DNA from: Meandrina meandrites
Taxonomy: Eukaryota; Cnidaria; Anthozoa; Scleractinia; Meandrinidae
Reading direction: 5' to 3'
NCBI GenBank assembly: GCA_963693305.1
Contig: OY855915.1
Coordinates: 10,139,107-10,203,106, forward strand
DNA: 64,000 nt
Shown: positions 50,579 through 62,619 of the stretch, in pieces
Position numbering within the stretch: position 1 is the stretch's first letter
Layout: each line of letters starts with the position of its first letter
The notes under the pieces: generated by a model
Seen by the model: only the letters and a program-made list of their open reading frames with translations
What the model was told of the DNA's origin: nothing
The model's database searches: none
Translations under genes and position numbers: made by a program

Positions 50579-53500
50579 ATGCCGGACGAAGCACCGAAAA
50601 CCATTGGCAAAGTGACGAAGTATGTTGTGGGGACGGATTGGGAGTCCTACACCGAACAGCTGGATTTTTACTTCCTCGCAAATGGCGTTGAGGATACCAA
50701 GACGAAGAAGGCTGTTCTTCTGACGAACCTTCCTGTGGAAACTTACCAATTGGCGAAGGATTTGGTGGCTCCCGCGCAGCTGAAGGATGAAGCCATTACG
50801 TACGATGTAATCGTGGAACGAATGAAGAAGCAACTTAAACCCGAAAGGTCAGCACTGGTCGCGAGGTATGAATTCGATAACCGAGCCAGGAATTCCGGTG
50901 AGTCAGTTAGTCATTATGTAGCCACTTTGAAGCACTTGGCCACGGAATGCAAGTTTGGAGAAGCTGTGCGAACTGAGCGTCTCCGTGACCGGTTAGTCTC
51001 GGGTATTCGCGACCCGAAGATGATTACTGACTTGTTGAAAGTAAAACTCGCGGATCTTACTTTTGAACTTGCGGTTCAAAAGTGCCTAGCTATAGAGCAA
51101 GCTAATAAAGATGTTCAAGTGCTTCAGGGAGAACAAGGGCCAGACACTCCAGTTAATAAACTTGACACTGACCAACCTAGGGAGGGACAGGCTCCACTCA
51201 AGTTGCCACAAAAGACACAGGGTCCCCGGGGTAAAGACACCAAGCCACCTAAACCTTGCTACCGTTGTACAGGGTCACACAACTCGCAAAAGTGCCCCTT
51301 CATTAAGGAACGCTGCTTTCACTGTGGCATAATTGGACACACACAGCGAGCATGTAAGAAGAAACAAGCCACTCAACAAGTGACTGCCGCTGGAGTAAAT
51401 GTTATGGAGGGTGCTGATTCGGAAGAAAGCGATGGGGAATATGGGGAACTTTACCATGTTTCTGACAGTAAGAATAGAAAGCCCATTTCTCTTGAAGTCT
51501 ACCTCGAAGGTCGACCTGTGATCATGGAGCTGGATACGGGTTCTGCTGTGTCAGTTGTGAGTGAGGGGGTGTATAAGGAGTACCTGCGTCATGTTCCGTT
51601 AAAGGACACCCCTTTGAAGTTGCGTACGTACACGGGCGAGTCAGTAAACCCTATGGGGTTCTGCTATGTGACTGTGCAGTACAAAGGGCAATCTAAGGAG
51701 CTTCCAATTTATGTGATGAAGAATGAGGGACCTACCCTGTTTGGCGGGGAATGGCTGGAGTCCATCCAATTAGATTGGCCTTTACTTCAGTTAGAAACAT
51801 CAGACACCAATCCAGCCCTGGAAGAAGTTTTGAACAAACATGCAAGTGTTTTCTCGGACGGTCTAGGCAGGATGAAGAAAATTCAGGCGCGGGTCCAGCC
51901 AAAAGAGAGTGCTCGACCGCGATTCTGGAAAGCCCGCCCGGTAGCGTTAGCTCGTAAGCCAGCAGTGGAAGAGGCGTTGAGAGAACTAGAGGCTGAAGGG
52001 GTTATTAAAAAGGTGACCACTAGTGAGTGGGCAGCTCCAATTGTGACCCCTGTGAAGAAGGATGGTAGTGTAAGGGTGTGCGGTGATTTCAAGGTGACAA
52101 TCAATCCACAGTTGGATGTGGACGAATACCCTCTTCCACGCATTGATGATATTTATGCCAGCCTTGGTGGGGGTACGTTGTTCAGCGTTATTGACCTGCG
52201 TCATGCCTACCTGCAAATGGAGGTTGAGGAGCAATCCAGGCCGTTCCTTACCATCAACACAACCCGCGGCTTGTACCAGTACCAGCGTTTACCTTATGGC
52301 GTGGCTTCAGCACCAGCCATTTGGCAGCGGGCCATGGACCAGGTCTTACAAGGTTTACCAGGGGTCTTCTGCTACCTGGACGATATCATTGTGACCGGCA
52401 GTACCATGGAGGAACACCTTGAGCGGTTGGTTGCAGTGTTGAAGAGGCTGGACGAGTATGGTTTGAAGGCAAACCGAGAAAAGTGCAAATTTCTCAGAAG
52501 CTTTGTGGAGTATCTGGGACATGTCATCTCTGCTGAAGGACTGCACCAGTCTCCCAAGAAAGTCAAGGCCATCACCGAGATGCCAACACTGCAGGATATC
52601 ACACAACTGCGCGCTTTCCTAGGCATGGTCCAGTATTATGCCAGGTTTTTACCAGACTTGGCTACCCATCTGGCTCCGCTGCATCGTTTGTTACAGAAAG
52701 AGGTGAAGTGGTCTTGAGGAGCCAAGGAAGAAGCTAGCTTTAGAGTGGTGAAAGAGATGCTTTTGCAAGACAGGGTTCTCGTGCACTATGACCCTGACTT
52801 GCCACTAGTTCTGGCCACAGATAGCTCGTCTTATGGTCTTGGCGCTGTCTTGTCACACCGCACTCCAGAGGGTGAGGAGCGGCCCATTGCCTATGCATCC
52901 CGTTCTCTGTCAGAAACAGAGAAGAAGTACTCGCAAATCGAGAAAGAGGCCTTATCCCTAGTCTGGGGTGTGAAGAAGTTCCAAACCTACTTAGAGGGTC
53001 GTCATTTTACCCTGGTTACAGACCATCAGCCCTTGAAGTACATAATGGATCCTGGGAAGGCCGTGCCAGTTACCGCAGCAGCAAGGATACAGCGTTGGTG
53101 TCTCTTCCTAGGCGCTTTTGCATACAGCATTGAGTTCCGAGGGACCAAACAGCATGCTAATTGTGATGGTCTATCCCGCCTTCCACAACCACGGGCACCT
53201 GTTGACAAACCAGATGAAGTGGAAATGTTCCATACGACTGTGATCGAGGCCTTACCAGTCACCGAACAAGAGCTAAGAATGCAGACTCGGAGAGACCCAG
53301 TACTTTCCCGTGTCCTAGAGCCCGTGCAGTGGGGATGGCAAGAAGCAGAAGTCCACCCAGCGCTAATTCTTTATGCTCATCGTGCGAGTGAATTCACAAT
53401 CCATCATGACGTTCTGATGTGGGGTAGTAGAGTAGTCGTCCCAACCAAACTGAGACAGAGAGTTTTGGAAACCCTACATGAGGGTCACATCGGCATGGTC

Positions 53501-54583
53501 AAGATGAATGGTCTGTCCCGGGGGTACGTTTGGTGGCCAAACATTGACAAGGACATCGAAGGAGCAGTCCGAAATTGCGAAGGATGTCAGGAGACAGCAA
53601 ATAATCCAGCTCGTGCACCCCTGCATCGGTGGGACTACCCTGCCCTCCCCTGGCAAAGACTGCATGTTGACTTTGCTGGGCCATTTCAGGGGAAAATGCT
53701 GATGGTGGTGATTGATGCACACAGCAAGTGGCCTGAGATTTTCGTGCTGGAGAACACCACTGCTGAGGAGACCGTAAGTGCACTGCGTTCCCTGTTTGCC
53801 CGCATGGGACTTCCCGATCAGATTGTGTCTGACAACGGGTCCCAGTTCACATCAGAAACTTTCAGGAAGTTTGTTAATGCAAATGGTATTAAACATGCCA
53901 CCGGTGCACCTTACCACCCCTCGACCAATGGTCAGGCAGAAAGACTGGTACAGAGTTTCAAGAAAGCCGTGAAAGCGGACAAGTCCAGAAGAACCCTGCA
54001 ACACAAGCTTCACAGGTTCCTATTAGCATATCGATCAGCTCCACATGCAACCACTGAGCTTAGCCCTGCACAACTCCTGTTAGGCCGAAATGTCAAGACA
54101 AGGTTGGACCTAATTAAGCCCGACATTCAAAGAGAGGTCAACAAAAAGTTGCTGCAGCCAAACAACAGCACCTTGAAGAGTTTTGACCACAGCCAGAATG
54201 TTTGGGTCCGCAACTACCGTAGAGGTCCAAAATAGGTGCGGGGCACAGTCATTGGGCAAACGGGTCCAGTCCTGTACACAGTCAAGGTGAATGACCAAAC
54301 CTGGAAGCGCCATGTCGAGCAGCTACGAGATAGCAGCATCTGTCCATCTGCAACAGAAGTGATGAATGATGGTGCTGTTCCTGAGGAAGTGAAGCATGGA
54401 GTGCCTGCTGTTGTGGGGTCCGAGTGGAAGGATGTGCCACCTCTGGCTGTGACGCCCACTAGAGAGCGTCACCCCCCTGAGCCTGAAAGTCAGCGACCGA
54501 TTCCAGAACCCGAGTTGATTGCTACCCGCAGCGGTCGGGTTGTCAAAGCACCCACCAGATTGAAAGACTATGTTTGTGGCTAA
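50579..54583 (+). pseudogene. gag-pol polyprotein with two in-frame stops
   Basis: One continuous frame from ATG 50579 to TAA 54581-54583, interrupted by TGA at 52715 and TAG at 54233, both at positions where the family has Trp. Gag is followed by two zinc knuckles (CYRCTGSH..., CFHCGIIGH...) at about 51256-51353, an aspartic protease (LDTGSAVS) near 51533, reverse transcriptase (FSVIDLRHAYLQM, YLDD at 52376), RNase H (ATDSSSYGLGA, TDHQPLKY) and integrase (zinc part with CEGC; DFAGPF, SDNGSQF, GQAERL). Gag and pol share one frame without a frameshift. Not functional as is, unless stops are read through. Confidence 0.93.
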
Positions 54584-54715
54584 GGAGAACTCTACTGTTG
54601 TGACAGTTTTAACAGTACCGGCATTTAACCTGAGAGACTTTGTTATCTGTTCTTGAACTTTGTTTTATTTCTGTTTTGTTTGTTAACATTGTTTAGTCTT
54701 AAAAGGGGAGGAAAT

Positions 54716-54868
54716 TGTTATGTTTTCGTGGTTGGCCTCCCTGTTTGTATCACGTGATTAGTTTCCATATTTGGCCTCCCACGAGGTCCTCGCGTCAGAT
54801 TAAAATGAGTGTTCCGCCATCTTGATTTAGTCGTTTTATTTGTCCCTTGTATTTGCGAATACACAACA
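54716..54868 (+). repeat. 3' LTR of gypsy element
   Basis: 153 bp, near-identical to the 5' LTR, preceded by the polypurine tract. Confidence 0.93.
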
Positions 54869-55175
54869 GCTTCCCAGGCATTCTTTCGGCTGTCACGCAA
54901 TAGCACATTCCAAGAATAGGAGGGATTGTATGATGAGTCAAAATAACGTCTGTTTGGGAAATCATGACAAAACATAGGGCGGGCTCCAACCTCGTTCCCA
55001 GGGGAACGAGGTTGGGCGGGCTCCATAGAATTTTTTCCCAATCCAGCTAGTTACTTGTTTTGTGTTTCACGTAACAATTATTGAGCCTCAATAAAAACTT
55101 GTTTGCACTGACAATGCCGATTACCAAGACATACCGTATTAAGCACACAGACGTCTGTTAATAGCCGCGACATAC

Positions 55176-55494
55176 TCAGTCTGAATGCAATTTCAAATCA
55201 AAGCCTCTTTGAGTACATGCACCAGTATAAGCAGAAAAGATGAAAATAGTTCGGTTTTGTTCCAAAAAGAAATTTCTTTCTTCTGTCCCTTCTTTATGAG
55301 ATGACATCTGCTCAATTGCAGCCTGAGACATTTCAGCAGTACCCAAGCTTTCATCATCTTCATCGAGATCATCTTCAGCAATTAGGAGGCTATGGATATA
55401 ATCCATGCTCCCAACGCCCCTGCGTAAACTTCTTATGCACAATGTTTTGGCCATGGGTTCATCAAGGCTTTGAATGAACTCCTGAAATGAAAGT
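55176..55494 (-). pseudogene. Exon of a Cys-rich/SLDEP-type gene remnant
   Basis: On the minus strand TTTCATTTCAG precedes an open exon beginning EFIQSLDEPMAKTLCIRSLRR and continuing SMDYIHSLLI with an acidic tail, ending at a stop at 55176. I recognise this as a module widespread in cnidarian predicted proteins, often followed by a WCxCGxC domain, which is missing here; the gypsy insertion lies just downstream. It pairs with the exon at 57069-57214. Confidence 0.5.
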
Positions 55495-56480
55495 TTTGTA
55501 AACAAGAATCAAAACACAACTTCATCTCAAATTCACCAAACACAAACTAGACCTGATTATTTTTGTCTTTATGTTTTCACAGTCCCAAAACAATTGTTCA
55601 CAGTATAGTTTCTGCCCAAGGAAAAAAATATTATTTCTTCTATTATCCTCCTGGGGGGAAACAAGCCATATAAAATGTCACTGTAAGTCTCTCAGTCCCT
55701 CCCTCTCACAAGTACCCAGAGTCACCTTTCATGATATGTATACAGGCAAGTATCGAAAAGCAAGAAGGCTCTGGGTACGAGATAAGGCCACAAAAGACTC
55801 AGGGGCACTGTTTTTTTTATCAACTGTTCAACAAAGACTTTGCATTGAGTAGCCAATGATAAAAATCCAACGATATATATTCTCCCCATAGTGTCTCCTG
55901 GGACTTCCTCCTCACAAGGAGCATGGGACACTCTGGGTTCCAGAATGGGCTGGGGCAAATATTGTGACAAAGCCAGGAAGAACCCCAATTGGAGAGATTG
56001 CCAAAAAGGCTACAATGCCAGCAAATTTCTTAAAAAATCCCATTTATTGCCACCACAAATGGCCCCTTGTACCCTCGGAGCACTTTCCAACTCACCTTTA
56101 CATTGTTGTTTTCCCTCGCTCTTTGTTTCTGTTCACTGGGGCGATTTGTAGCGGCACTATAAGGTTGGTTGGCTCTTTGGGCTGGACGCACAGCTTAAGT
56201 TGAACTGGAGGTACCACCAGTTCCACTTGGCTAGGTGGACATATAACAAAAACAGTGAAACATCACTACATGTAATTTTGTGCACAATGCCTAAAGAAAT
56301 GTACGAACTGCGTACCATATAACATGCTAATGCCCTTCCTCAGAGCCAGGTTGTACATAAAAACACACAGTTAGAGGATCAGTTAAGGAGAAAACCACAC
56401 AGGATCCACTTAGTATTGTTGCCTACATATAGTGTACAGACAGAGCAAAAATAAAAAGATTGTTGTCTTATAAATCGGGA

Positions 56481-56787
56481 GGCGCGGTGGCCTAATGGTT
56501 AGTGCGCTGGACTCCGGATCGAACGGTCCGGGTTCGAGCCCTGGCCGGGGCACTGCGTTGTGTTCTTGGGCAAGACACTTTACTCTCATAGCGCTTCTCT
56601 CCACCCAGGTGTATAAATGGGTACCGGCGAATTTACTGCTGGGGGTAACCCTGCGATGGACTAGCATCCCATCCAGGGGGGAGTAGAAATACTCCTAGTC
56701 GCTTCATGCTACGGAAACCGGGATAAGCTCCGGCCTGATGGGCCACTAGGCTCGTATGCAGACTTTACCTTTTACCTTACCTTATAA
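56481..56787 (+). repeat. tRNA-derived SINE, full length
   Basis: The head GGCGCGGTGGCCTAATGGTT resembles a tRNA 5' half with an A box (TGGCCTAATGGTTAGTGCG), and GGTTCGAGCCC (56531-56541) is a B box. The body GGGTACCGGCGAATTTACTGC and the tail TGCAGACTTTACCTTTTACC follow. Two headless relatives are in this window. RNA polymerase III would read it from the internal boxes. Confidence 0.88.
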
Positions 56788-57068
56788 ATCAGTAACCTTC
56801 ATCCAAACAAAAAACTCACACAAAGTCTTATAAATTATATATAGAACTACATTGTAATCGTATGGTTGAGGCTAAAATACTAGTCAAATGAAACATGGTC
56901 ACGTCACTCCAAGGAATCACAAAGAGGTGACAGTTCAACATAAAATGTTTGCAGCATAATGATTCTAAAAAATGCTTTCATGGGAACGAGTAAGTACTAT
57001 AATTGAAAATATGTACTGGTCAGCCACGAAAAAAACTATTTGTAATACACACAAATTACAAAACGTAC

Positions 57069-57214
57069 CTTATTCTTGCAAGGCTTCGCAGTGGAACCAC
57101 ACGAACACTGATCATTACAGTGGATTCCTTCTGCCTTGCAAGGGCAGCCGCGATTAGATGCTCTGCTCCTTTTTGTTGAACATGTGCTTTTACAGGAACT
57201 CGAAATTCGATTTT
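57069..57214 (-). pseudogene. CXC-type Cys-rich exon (same gene as 55176-55494)
   Basis: The minus-strand frame reads CKSTC, RGCPCKAEGIHCNDQCSCG and ends KPCKNK before a GTACG donor. Such clustered CxC motifs occur in the same cnidarian protein family, upstream of the SLDEP exon. Cys spacing suggests zinc binding. No first exon was found, and the gene is probably a remnant within a mobile-element-rich region. Confidence 0.5.
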
Positions 57215-58906
57215 CCTAGAAGTTAAAGATATTTATTGTAAGGAAAGATCGACTTCTCCTCAAAAACTTCAACATCACAGGCCAAATTTGTCACCTTCGA
57301 AGTCACCACGCCGTGGCACTGCTTCCATCTTCACTGTCCATAATATCGAATCTTGTGCACTCACAGCTAAGCGTCGAAGAAAATATACCTAGTCGCACCC
57401 GAAAAAGTAAAATGCCGGGTATTGAAGCTCGTATTTTGATCTTTTTTGAAGGCAATTGCCAAAACCAAGATGGCGGACGGCTGAAATCTTCCCCGCGAAA
57501 AAGTGTAGTCCTCTTCGCATGCTCACCCGTGACACTGTTCCTTTAAAGTGGTACTATGATCAAATTTTCTCCCCTTGCAATTTTAGGCGTTTCAAAGAGT
57601 ATTTAATGAAAGATTTAAAATGCCGTTTACCGTTTTCAAATATCTATTTTAGTTCCAGAGATATTTAAGCTTAAAAAAATCGTAAAATATGCAAATTAGG
57701 GAACTGATGACGTCATCTTCTCAACCCAGTTTTTTGTCAAGTACAAAAATTAAGTTATCTCGGTCATTTTTCTGCAGAGACCAATGAAACTTGGCAGACT
57801 AATAGTTCCTCAGGTGACACACCTACAGCTGTAATAAAATTATGTTACCATGGCAACTCACTCTTTTCCAGTCCCCATCAATTTGTTTTTAATATTTCAG
57901 AATTTTTCAGTTCGGAAAAATTAAACCCAGCCAAGACGTCTGCCAAATCCATTGATATGCTTGCTAGATCTCGCATGTAAAGCATTATTTACAAATATTA
58001 ATGGCGAATGCCAGAATTGGCCAGAAAGGCCTTAAGCATTGGAGGGATCTGGAACCTAGTGTGTTGCCATGGTAACCAAGTTGCCAAGTTCATATTGTGA
58101 AACACAACTAGCAGAAATCTCCGGTGGTGATGTTTTTGCGAATCATGAATTGCGTGACAATGATATTAATACGGCTACAGGTGAGGCAAGGTCAACTTCA
58201 GCTTGGTGACGTGGGTGTTTTTGATCTTCTTAAGCCGCAAGGTTTTATTTAAGTATAAACCCGTATAATATGTACTGTTAGGACACAGCATTTCAAGTTC
58301 TGCTATCCCTTGTTGTTCTCGGCAAATTTCCCCCATCGGGGTAAAGGACAAAGAAAAGATGAAGATCCCGGTTGTTCGCCAATTAACACAGTTAACAAAA
58401 AAGTGCTTGAGTGTTAACTGTGAATCAATAATCAACATTTTGGCAAAGATTCGGGAAGATTCACATTATTCGCCACCTCGACGTAAATTAAATTCCTTTG
58501 AATTTAGTCACGACGCTTTTCAAAACGTACGGTCAAAATGCAAATTTTGTAGTAACTAAAGTTGTCAACCCCGTTTACGAATACTACGAACGAATGGTAA
58601 AACAATTATTAACTAATCTGGATTATCGATCAAATCTAGAGCAAACATATGCCTCTGTACTATCCCCCAAATATATAAACAAGAACACAATAATGCAACT
58701 TCGGTGCAAAACGATACGTAACAGGGGAGGCACAGGAAATACAAATTTAATGCATAAATTAATAGTTTAACAGGAATGGACAAAAGCCCCATCTAAACCC
58801 CTGTTTTGCATAACGCAAAATAGTAGTAAAAATGAGCTGAAACACATCCATTCTTTAATTACAGCTAACAGGACAAGTGATATTGTGATGTTGTCTGACA
58901 AATGAA
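57215..58906. other. Non-coding stretch before the HEPN exon
   Basis: Contains long AT-rich sequence with CAATGAAACTTGGCAGACTA and related phrases typical of decayed DNA-transposon ends, but no matching partner was identified in the window. The short frames at 58175-58438 and 58498-58770 show no domain. Confidence 0.35.
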
Positions 58907-59801
58907 ATGGCCGCCGCCGCAGACCCAGATGAAGTACTTCGTTCAACATCTGGAAAAGAAAATTTTCAACGTGTTACGCGACTGTTAATAGGTGGAGGCA
59001 CTAAGCTACTGAGAGAGATTTTTGACCTCAGATGTCCACCAAAAGATCTTTCCAAAATACTAAGACAAACAGCCACAAAGGATCAACTCAGATCTGCAAA
59101 GCTCACTATGCCACAGTGGGACTGTCTTTACCCTTCCCCAGGGGTGTACGGTACGTCAGCTGGATTTGATGTTACTTTGCTGTTCAAGCTGCTTAGGACA
59201 ATTTGCAATCTCACCCCTCCGGTCACTGGATGGGATGCTCTACCGACAAGTACAGATCACAGTTTAACTGCAGATTTAGCGAGAATTAAATATTACCGCA
59301 ATTCAGTATACGGCCATGTGAACCAAAACATGGACATAACAGACGACGAGTTTCCACTGCTTTGGCAAGAAATCAGTGAAGCTCTCATCAGGGTTGCAGG
59401 ACAAATCAGCCATAAAAAGGAAACGGAGTGGAAGGGGGCCATTGATAAACTTTTAAAGGATCCCCTCACAGCAGAGGCGAAAAGAAATGTAAAGGAGCTG
59501 CTGAGCTGGTATCGACATGATATGAAAGTTAAGAAATCGGTGGATGAACTGAGAAGTACAACTCAAAAAGGTATAGAACGTTTAGAAGAAAAAGGGCACA
59601 ACTTAGAGATGGCAGCTCAAGAAATGAAAGCCCATCTGGGAGAGCAACTCAACGCCACAACTCAAGAAGTCCAAGAAGGAATGGAACGTTTGGAGACAAA
59701 TTTAAAAGGTGATCACGCAAGACTTGAAGGTAAGCTCGAAGAGGTGCATCAATCCATACCGAAGCTCAACTCCCAAGCTGAAAGCTCTCGATCACCTGCA
59801 G
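58907..59801 (+). CDS. First exon of a HEPN (DZIP3-like) coiled-coil gene
   Basis: About 298 codons from ATG 58907 to a GTAAGC donor at 59802. Residues about 15-170 form an alpha-helical HEPN-type domain with the R131-N132-x4-H137 motif (YRNSVYGH), as in the DZIP3/hRUL138 HEPN family; HEPN RNxxxxH motifs can be RNase sites. A helical, Gln/Glu/Lys-rich coiled coil fills about 200-285. In cnidarians such N-termini precede NACHT or ubiquitin-ligase parts of putative immune receptors. Downstream exons are not found in this window, so the gene continues beyond it or is truncated. The frame read into the intron ends at 59848. Confidence 0.75.
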
Positions 59802-60009
59802 GTAAGCTAAAAAAGCCTTTTTGTAAGCCTTTTCCTTTTTTCCTTTGATTTTAATCATTGCCACAAAAATAATTCTTTGCCTGGTTATCACAATTTATTA
59901 CTTAAAACACTAGCTACCCCGTAACCGTCTTTTAGTGTCCAAAATTTAATAATAAGAACCATTCCAATTCCCATAATCTATTCCAATTGAATGTATAGGA
60001 GGGGCTAGG

Positions 60010-60463
60010 TAGGTTTTTGTACATTATGCTAGCATTTTTTCGAGCATTTTAGTGAGGCAAAAACATTGAGCATTATTCGAGCATTTTAGTGGCATTTTCC
60101 CGGAAAATTAATCTTTTTCCGAGAAAATTAAAAAATAAATTATTTTTTTTTAAGAGAAAACGAAGTCTAAAACTCAAAAGTCACAAAATTACACAAAAAC
60201 TACCCCTAACACAGATGGTTTTTTGCTGTTTTTACTAACTTGTATATGTTGTTGTTGTAGCCTGAAACACTAGTCTTCTTCATTTTTTTTAAGTGTTAAA
60301 CGGTTACACCATGTTAAAAACTTTCAAAAAACCGTTTGTATAATAAGCATTATCCGAGCATTTTAGTGACTTTTTTGGGGGAGACCGAGCATTTTAGTGG
60401 GAAAAATGGAGCATTTTAGTGGACATTTTAGTGGGAAACAAAAGCATAGTGTACAAAAGCCTA
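60010..60463. mobile_element. hAT-like MITE with 8-bp target duplication
   Basis: Ends TAGGTTTTTGTACA and TGTACAAAAGCCTA wait only for minor mismatches to pair, and GGGCTAGG flanks both sides (60002-60009, 60464-60471). Length 454 bp. The interior repeats CGAGCATTTTAGTG-type phrases about seven times. It would lie in the first intron of the HEPN gene. Confidence 0.78.
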
Positions 60464-60721
60464 GGGCTAGGTGGTCAGTACCATGAAATCACAGGCTTAC
60501 CATCTGAGGTCACAGCATGCCCCATATAAATATTGAAATTTTCTCGCTAATCGCTATTGTAAATATTTAAGCTTCCTAAAATCGGCTTTTACTGACGGTC
60601 CATTTGCAATAAAATGAATTAGAAATATTTTCGCAATGTTTAAGTTTGTTTTTATGCAGTTTTTTGACGATTTGAAGCGTGCGGAAGCAGTTCTATGAGT
60701 TTAAGTTTTGACCCGTGTATA

Positions 60722-60727
<6 letters not shown>

Positions 60728-60754
<27 letters not shown>

Positions 60755-60868
60755 CGCGGATATTTTGCGAGTTGCGTAGTATTTTTCCGAGCCCCGAAGG
60801 GGCGAGGAAAAATACGAGCAATGAGCAAAATGTCCGCTCGTATTATAGGTTAAACCATCGAATAAGGG
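60728..60868. repeat. 141-bp palindromic element
   Basis: TTATTCGATGGTTTA at the left pairs with TAAACCATCGAATAA at the right; the centre GAGCCCCGAAGGGGCGAG is a strong stem. Almost the whole unit is self-complementary. A related TTGATGGTTTAATATATAAT occurs near 31243. Confidence 0.85.
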
Positions 60869-62619
60869 ATTTATTATTCCACTAAAAAATAAAGCTTAGT
60901 TCGGCCATTTTGTCGCTCTGCTTTCAGTCCGCATTTTTGCCCTGTTCTACAGTGTAATAACGTGACATATTTTGCGCGTTCTTTTGCCCTAATATGGTAA
61001 AATGGCGCAATAGTGGAATAATAAAGAATATTAATATATAAGCGGAGCTCCTATTTATTATTATTTTTTGCTTGAGTTTGCACTGTTTCCCAATTAATAA
61101 GTAACCACACTATTTCTTGGCGTATACAGTTGCCCATATAGGTACATGTCGCTGCACTTAATTGGGTTCCTCATACACGTACGCACGTAGGCACACACAT
61201 CAAATTTTATTGTAAAGACTTTTGATAACTCTAAGGGTTATGCAATGTAAAAAGGACCTTCATGAAGGCGAAGAAATTTGTTTTACTTCAAAATAGTCAA
61301 GGCAAAAAGATCAACTCAAGGCAAAAAGATCAACTCAATTCACTGAACAAAGTGAACTCGCGACTAAACAAAATGAACTCACGCCACAACAAAGAAAATG
61401 ACAGCGGCAAAACTAACTCAGCAAATTCATTGGGAGCCAGTTTAAGTCATTTTTAAGCAGTTTTTTTTTGTGATAATTGTGACAGTCTGTGATTTAGGAA
61501 GTGGTGCTCGCTGTCTAATAAGCTTACAATGTAGTTTTGAACCATCTTGATTTGGTTGCATGATTAACTACGCTGCATGTTTTATCGTACACATTGCTAA
61601 ATACGTTAGAGAATTTTATGAAGAGAAGTGAATGAATTTCCTTCGTTTCTAATAGGCAAATGTGCGTTAGAAAAAGTCTGAATTCATTCACCCAAGCACA
61701 GGCAACTCGCAATATAAAAACTGGCGTAAATACTCGTTTACGAATCTAAAAATCTGAATTAACGCGATGATCAAAAAAACTAGAAAATCAACTAGAAAAT
61801 CATCATCTGGTCAGCGGCCAACTTCACAAAAACACGTGACTTCGATGAGCTCCACATGTGAGCCCGCGATATGGCCACGTGCTACTGGTCAGCGGATACC
61901 TTGTTTTGACAGCTGTCAATTGATCATAACATGGAAGTCAAAGTTGTAAGCTCTGTTTATTGGGGTCAATCTTTGATTGACAGAAGTTAATGTATGGAGC
62001 GTAGCCCTAGCCTCGCACCGGCGCGGCCTAACACGGGAGCTCGACTTCGCGCGCCGTTCATGCTGACGCGTACATTGTGCGGTTTGCTCGCTGCAAGTTG
62101 TTTATTTTTGTCGCTCTGTTCGCTGTTTTTCGCATGCTTCGTCCATACTCGGAGCCACAACCTTATAATATCCGATGCAAGTACCTGAGTGCCCCGGCCA
62201 ACCTCTGGGGCCACCATTTAGCCCGGTTGCCGGTCAACGGCGCCGCAATTATTTCGTGTGTCATCGCCCGCCACTTTGGCGCCGGTTTCATTCATATCAT
62301 CCACCGCTACTGGGGCACGGCAAGCAATACCTTCTTCAGCGTGCCATAGTCCGGTTTAGGCCGTTCAGTCTAACCTGGAGTCTTACCTACAGCCTATGGT
62401 CGCGGCCGCCGTTCAGCAGGCGTTCCAGACTTGGCAGCAGACCTCCGTACCGCAGGTTTTTTGCGTCGCTGTTTTTTTTTTTTTTGATCCACGCTGCCTT
62501 CGAGTGCAGCCGCGGCAAGCCAGCAGTTCGCTTTTTTACATCCCCCTGGTCCGCGCTGTGATGTCAGCCGGGCACAAACAACGTAAAAAACCAGGCTGCG
62601 AAACCTGATCGCTCCGATC
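60869..62619. other. Non-coding stretch
   Basis: No gene recognised. 61300-61400 has three or four AAAAAGATCAACTCA-type repeats. 62000-62600 is GC-richer with short frames on both strands that lack domains; it may be the start of the repeat-rich block that follows. Confidence 0.35.

Larger units (their letters stand above)
50330..54868 (+). mobile_element. Ty3/gypsy LTR retrotransposon, young but with two nonsense codons
   Basis: 4,539 bp with short LTRs, 5-bp GCTTC target duplication (50325-50329 and 54869-54873), PBS-type sequence and a purine tract (AAAAGGGGAGGAAAT) just before the 3' LTR. Domain order gag, PR, RT, RNase H, IN defines Ty3/gypsy. It inserted into or next to a Cys-rich minus-strand gene remnant. 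Confidence 0.95.

Noticed and set aside
56481..56552. Genuine tRNA gene
   Set aside because: A and B boxes are present, but the sequence continues into a SINE body with relatives elsewhere and no good acceptor stem closes.
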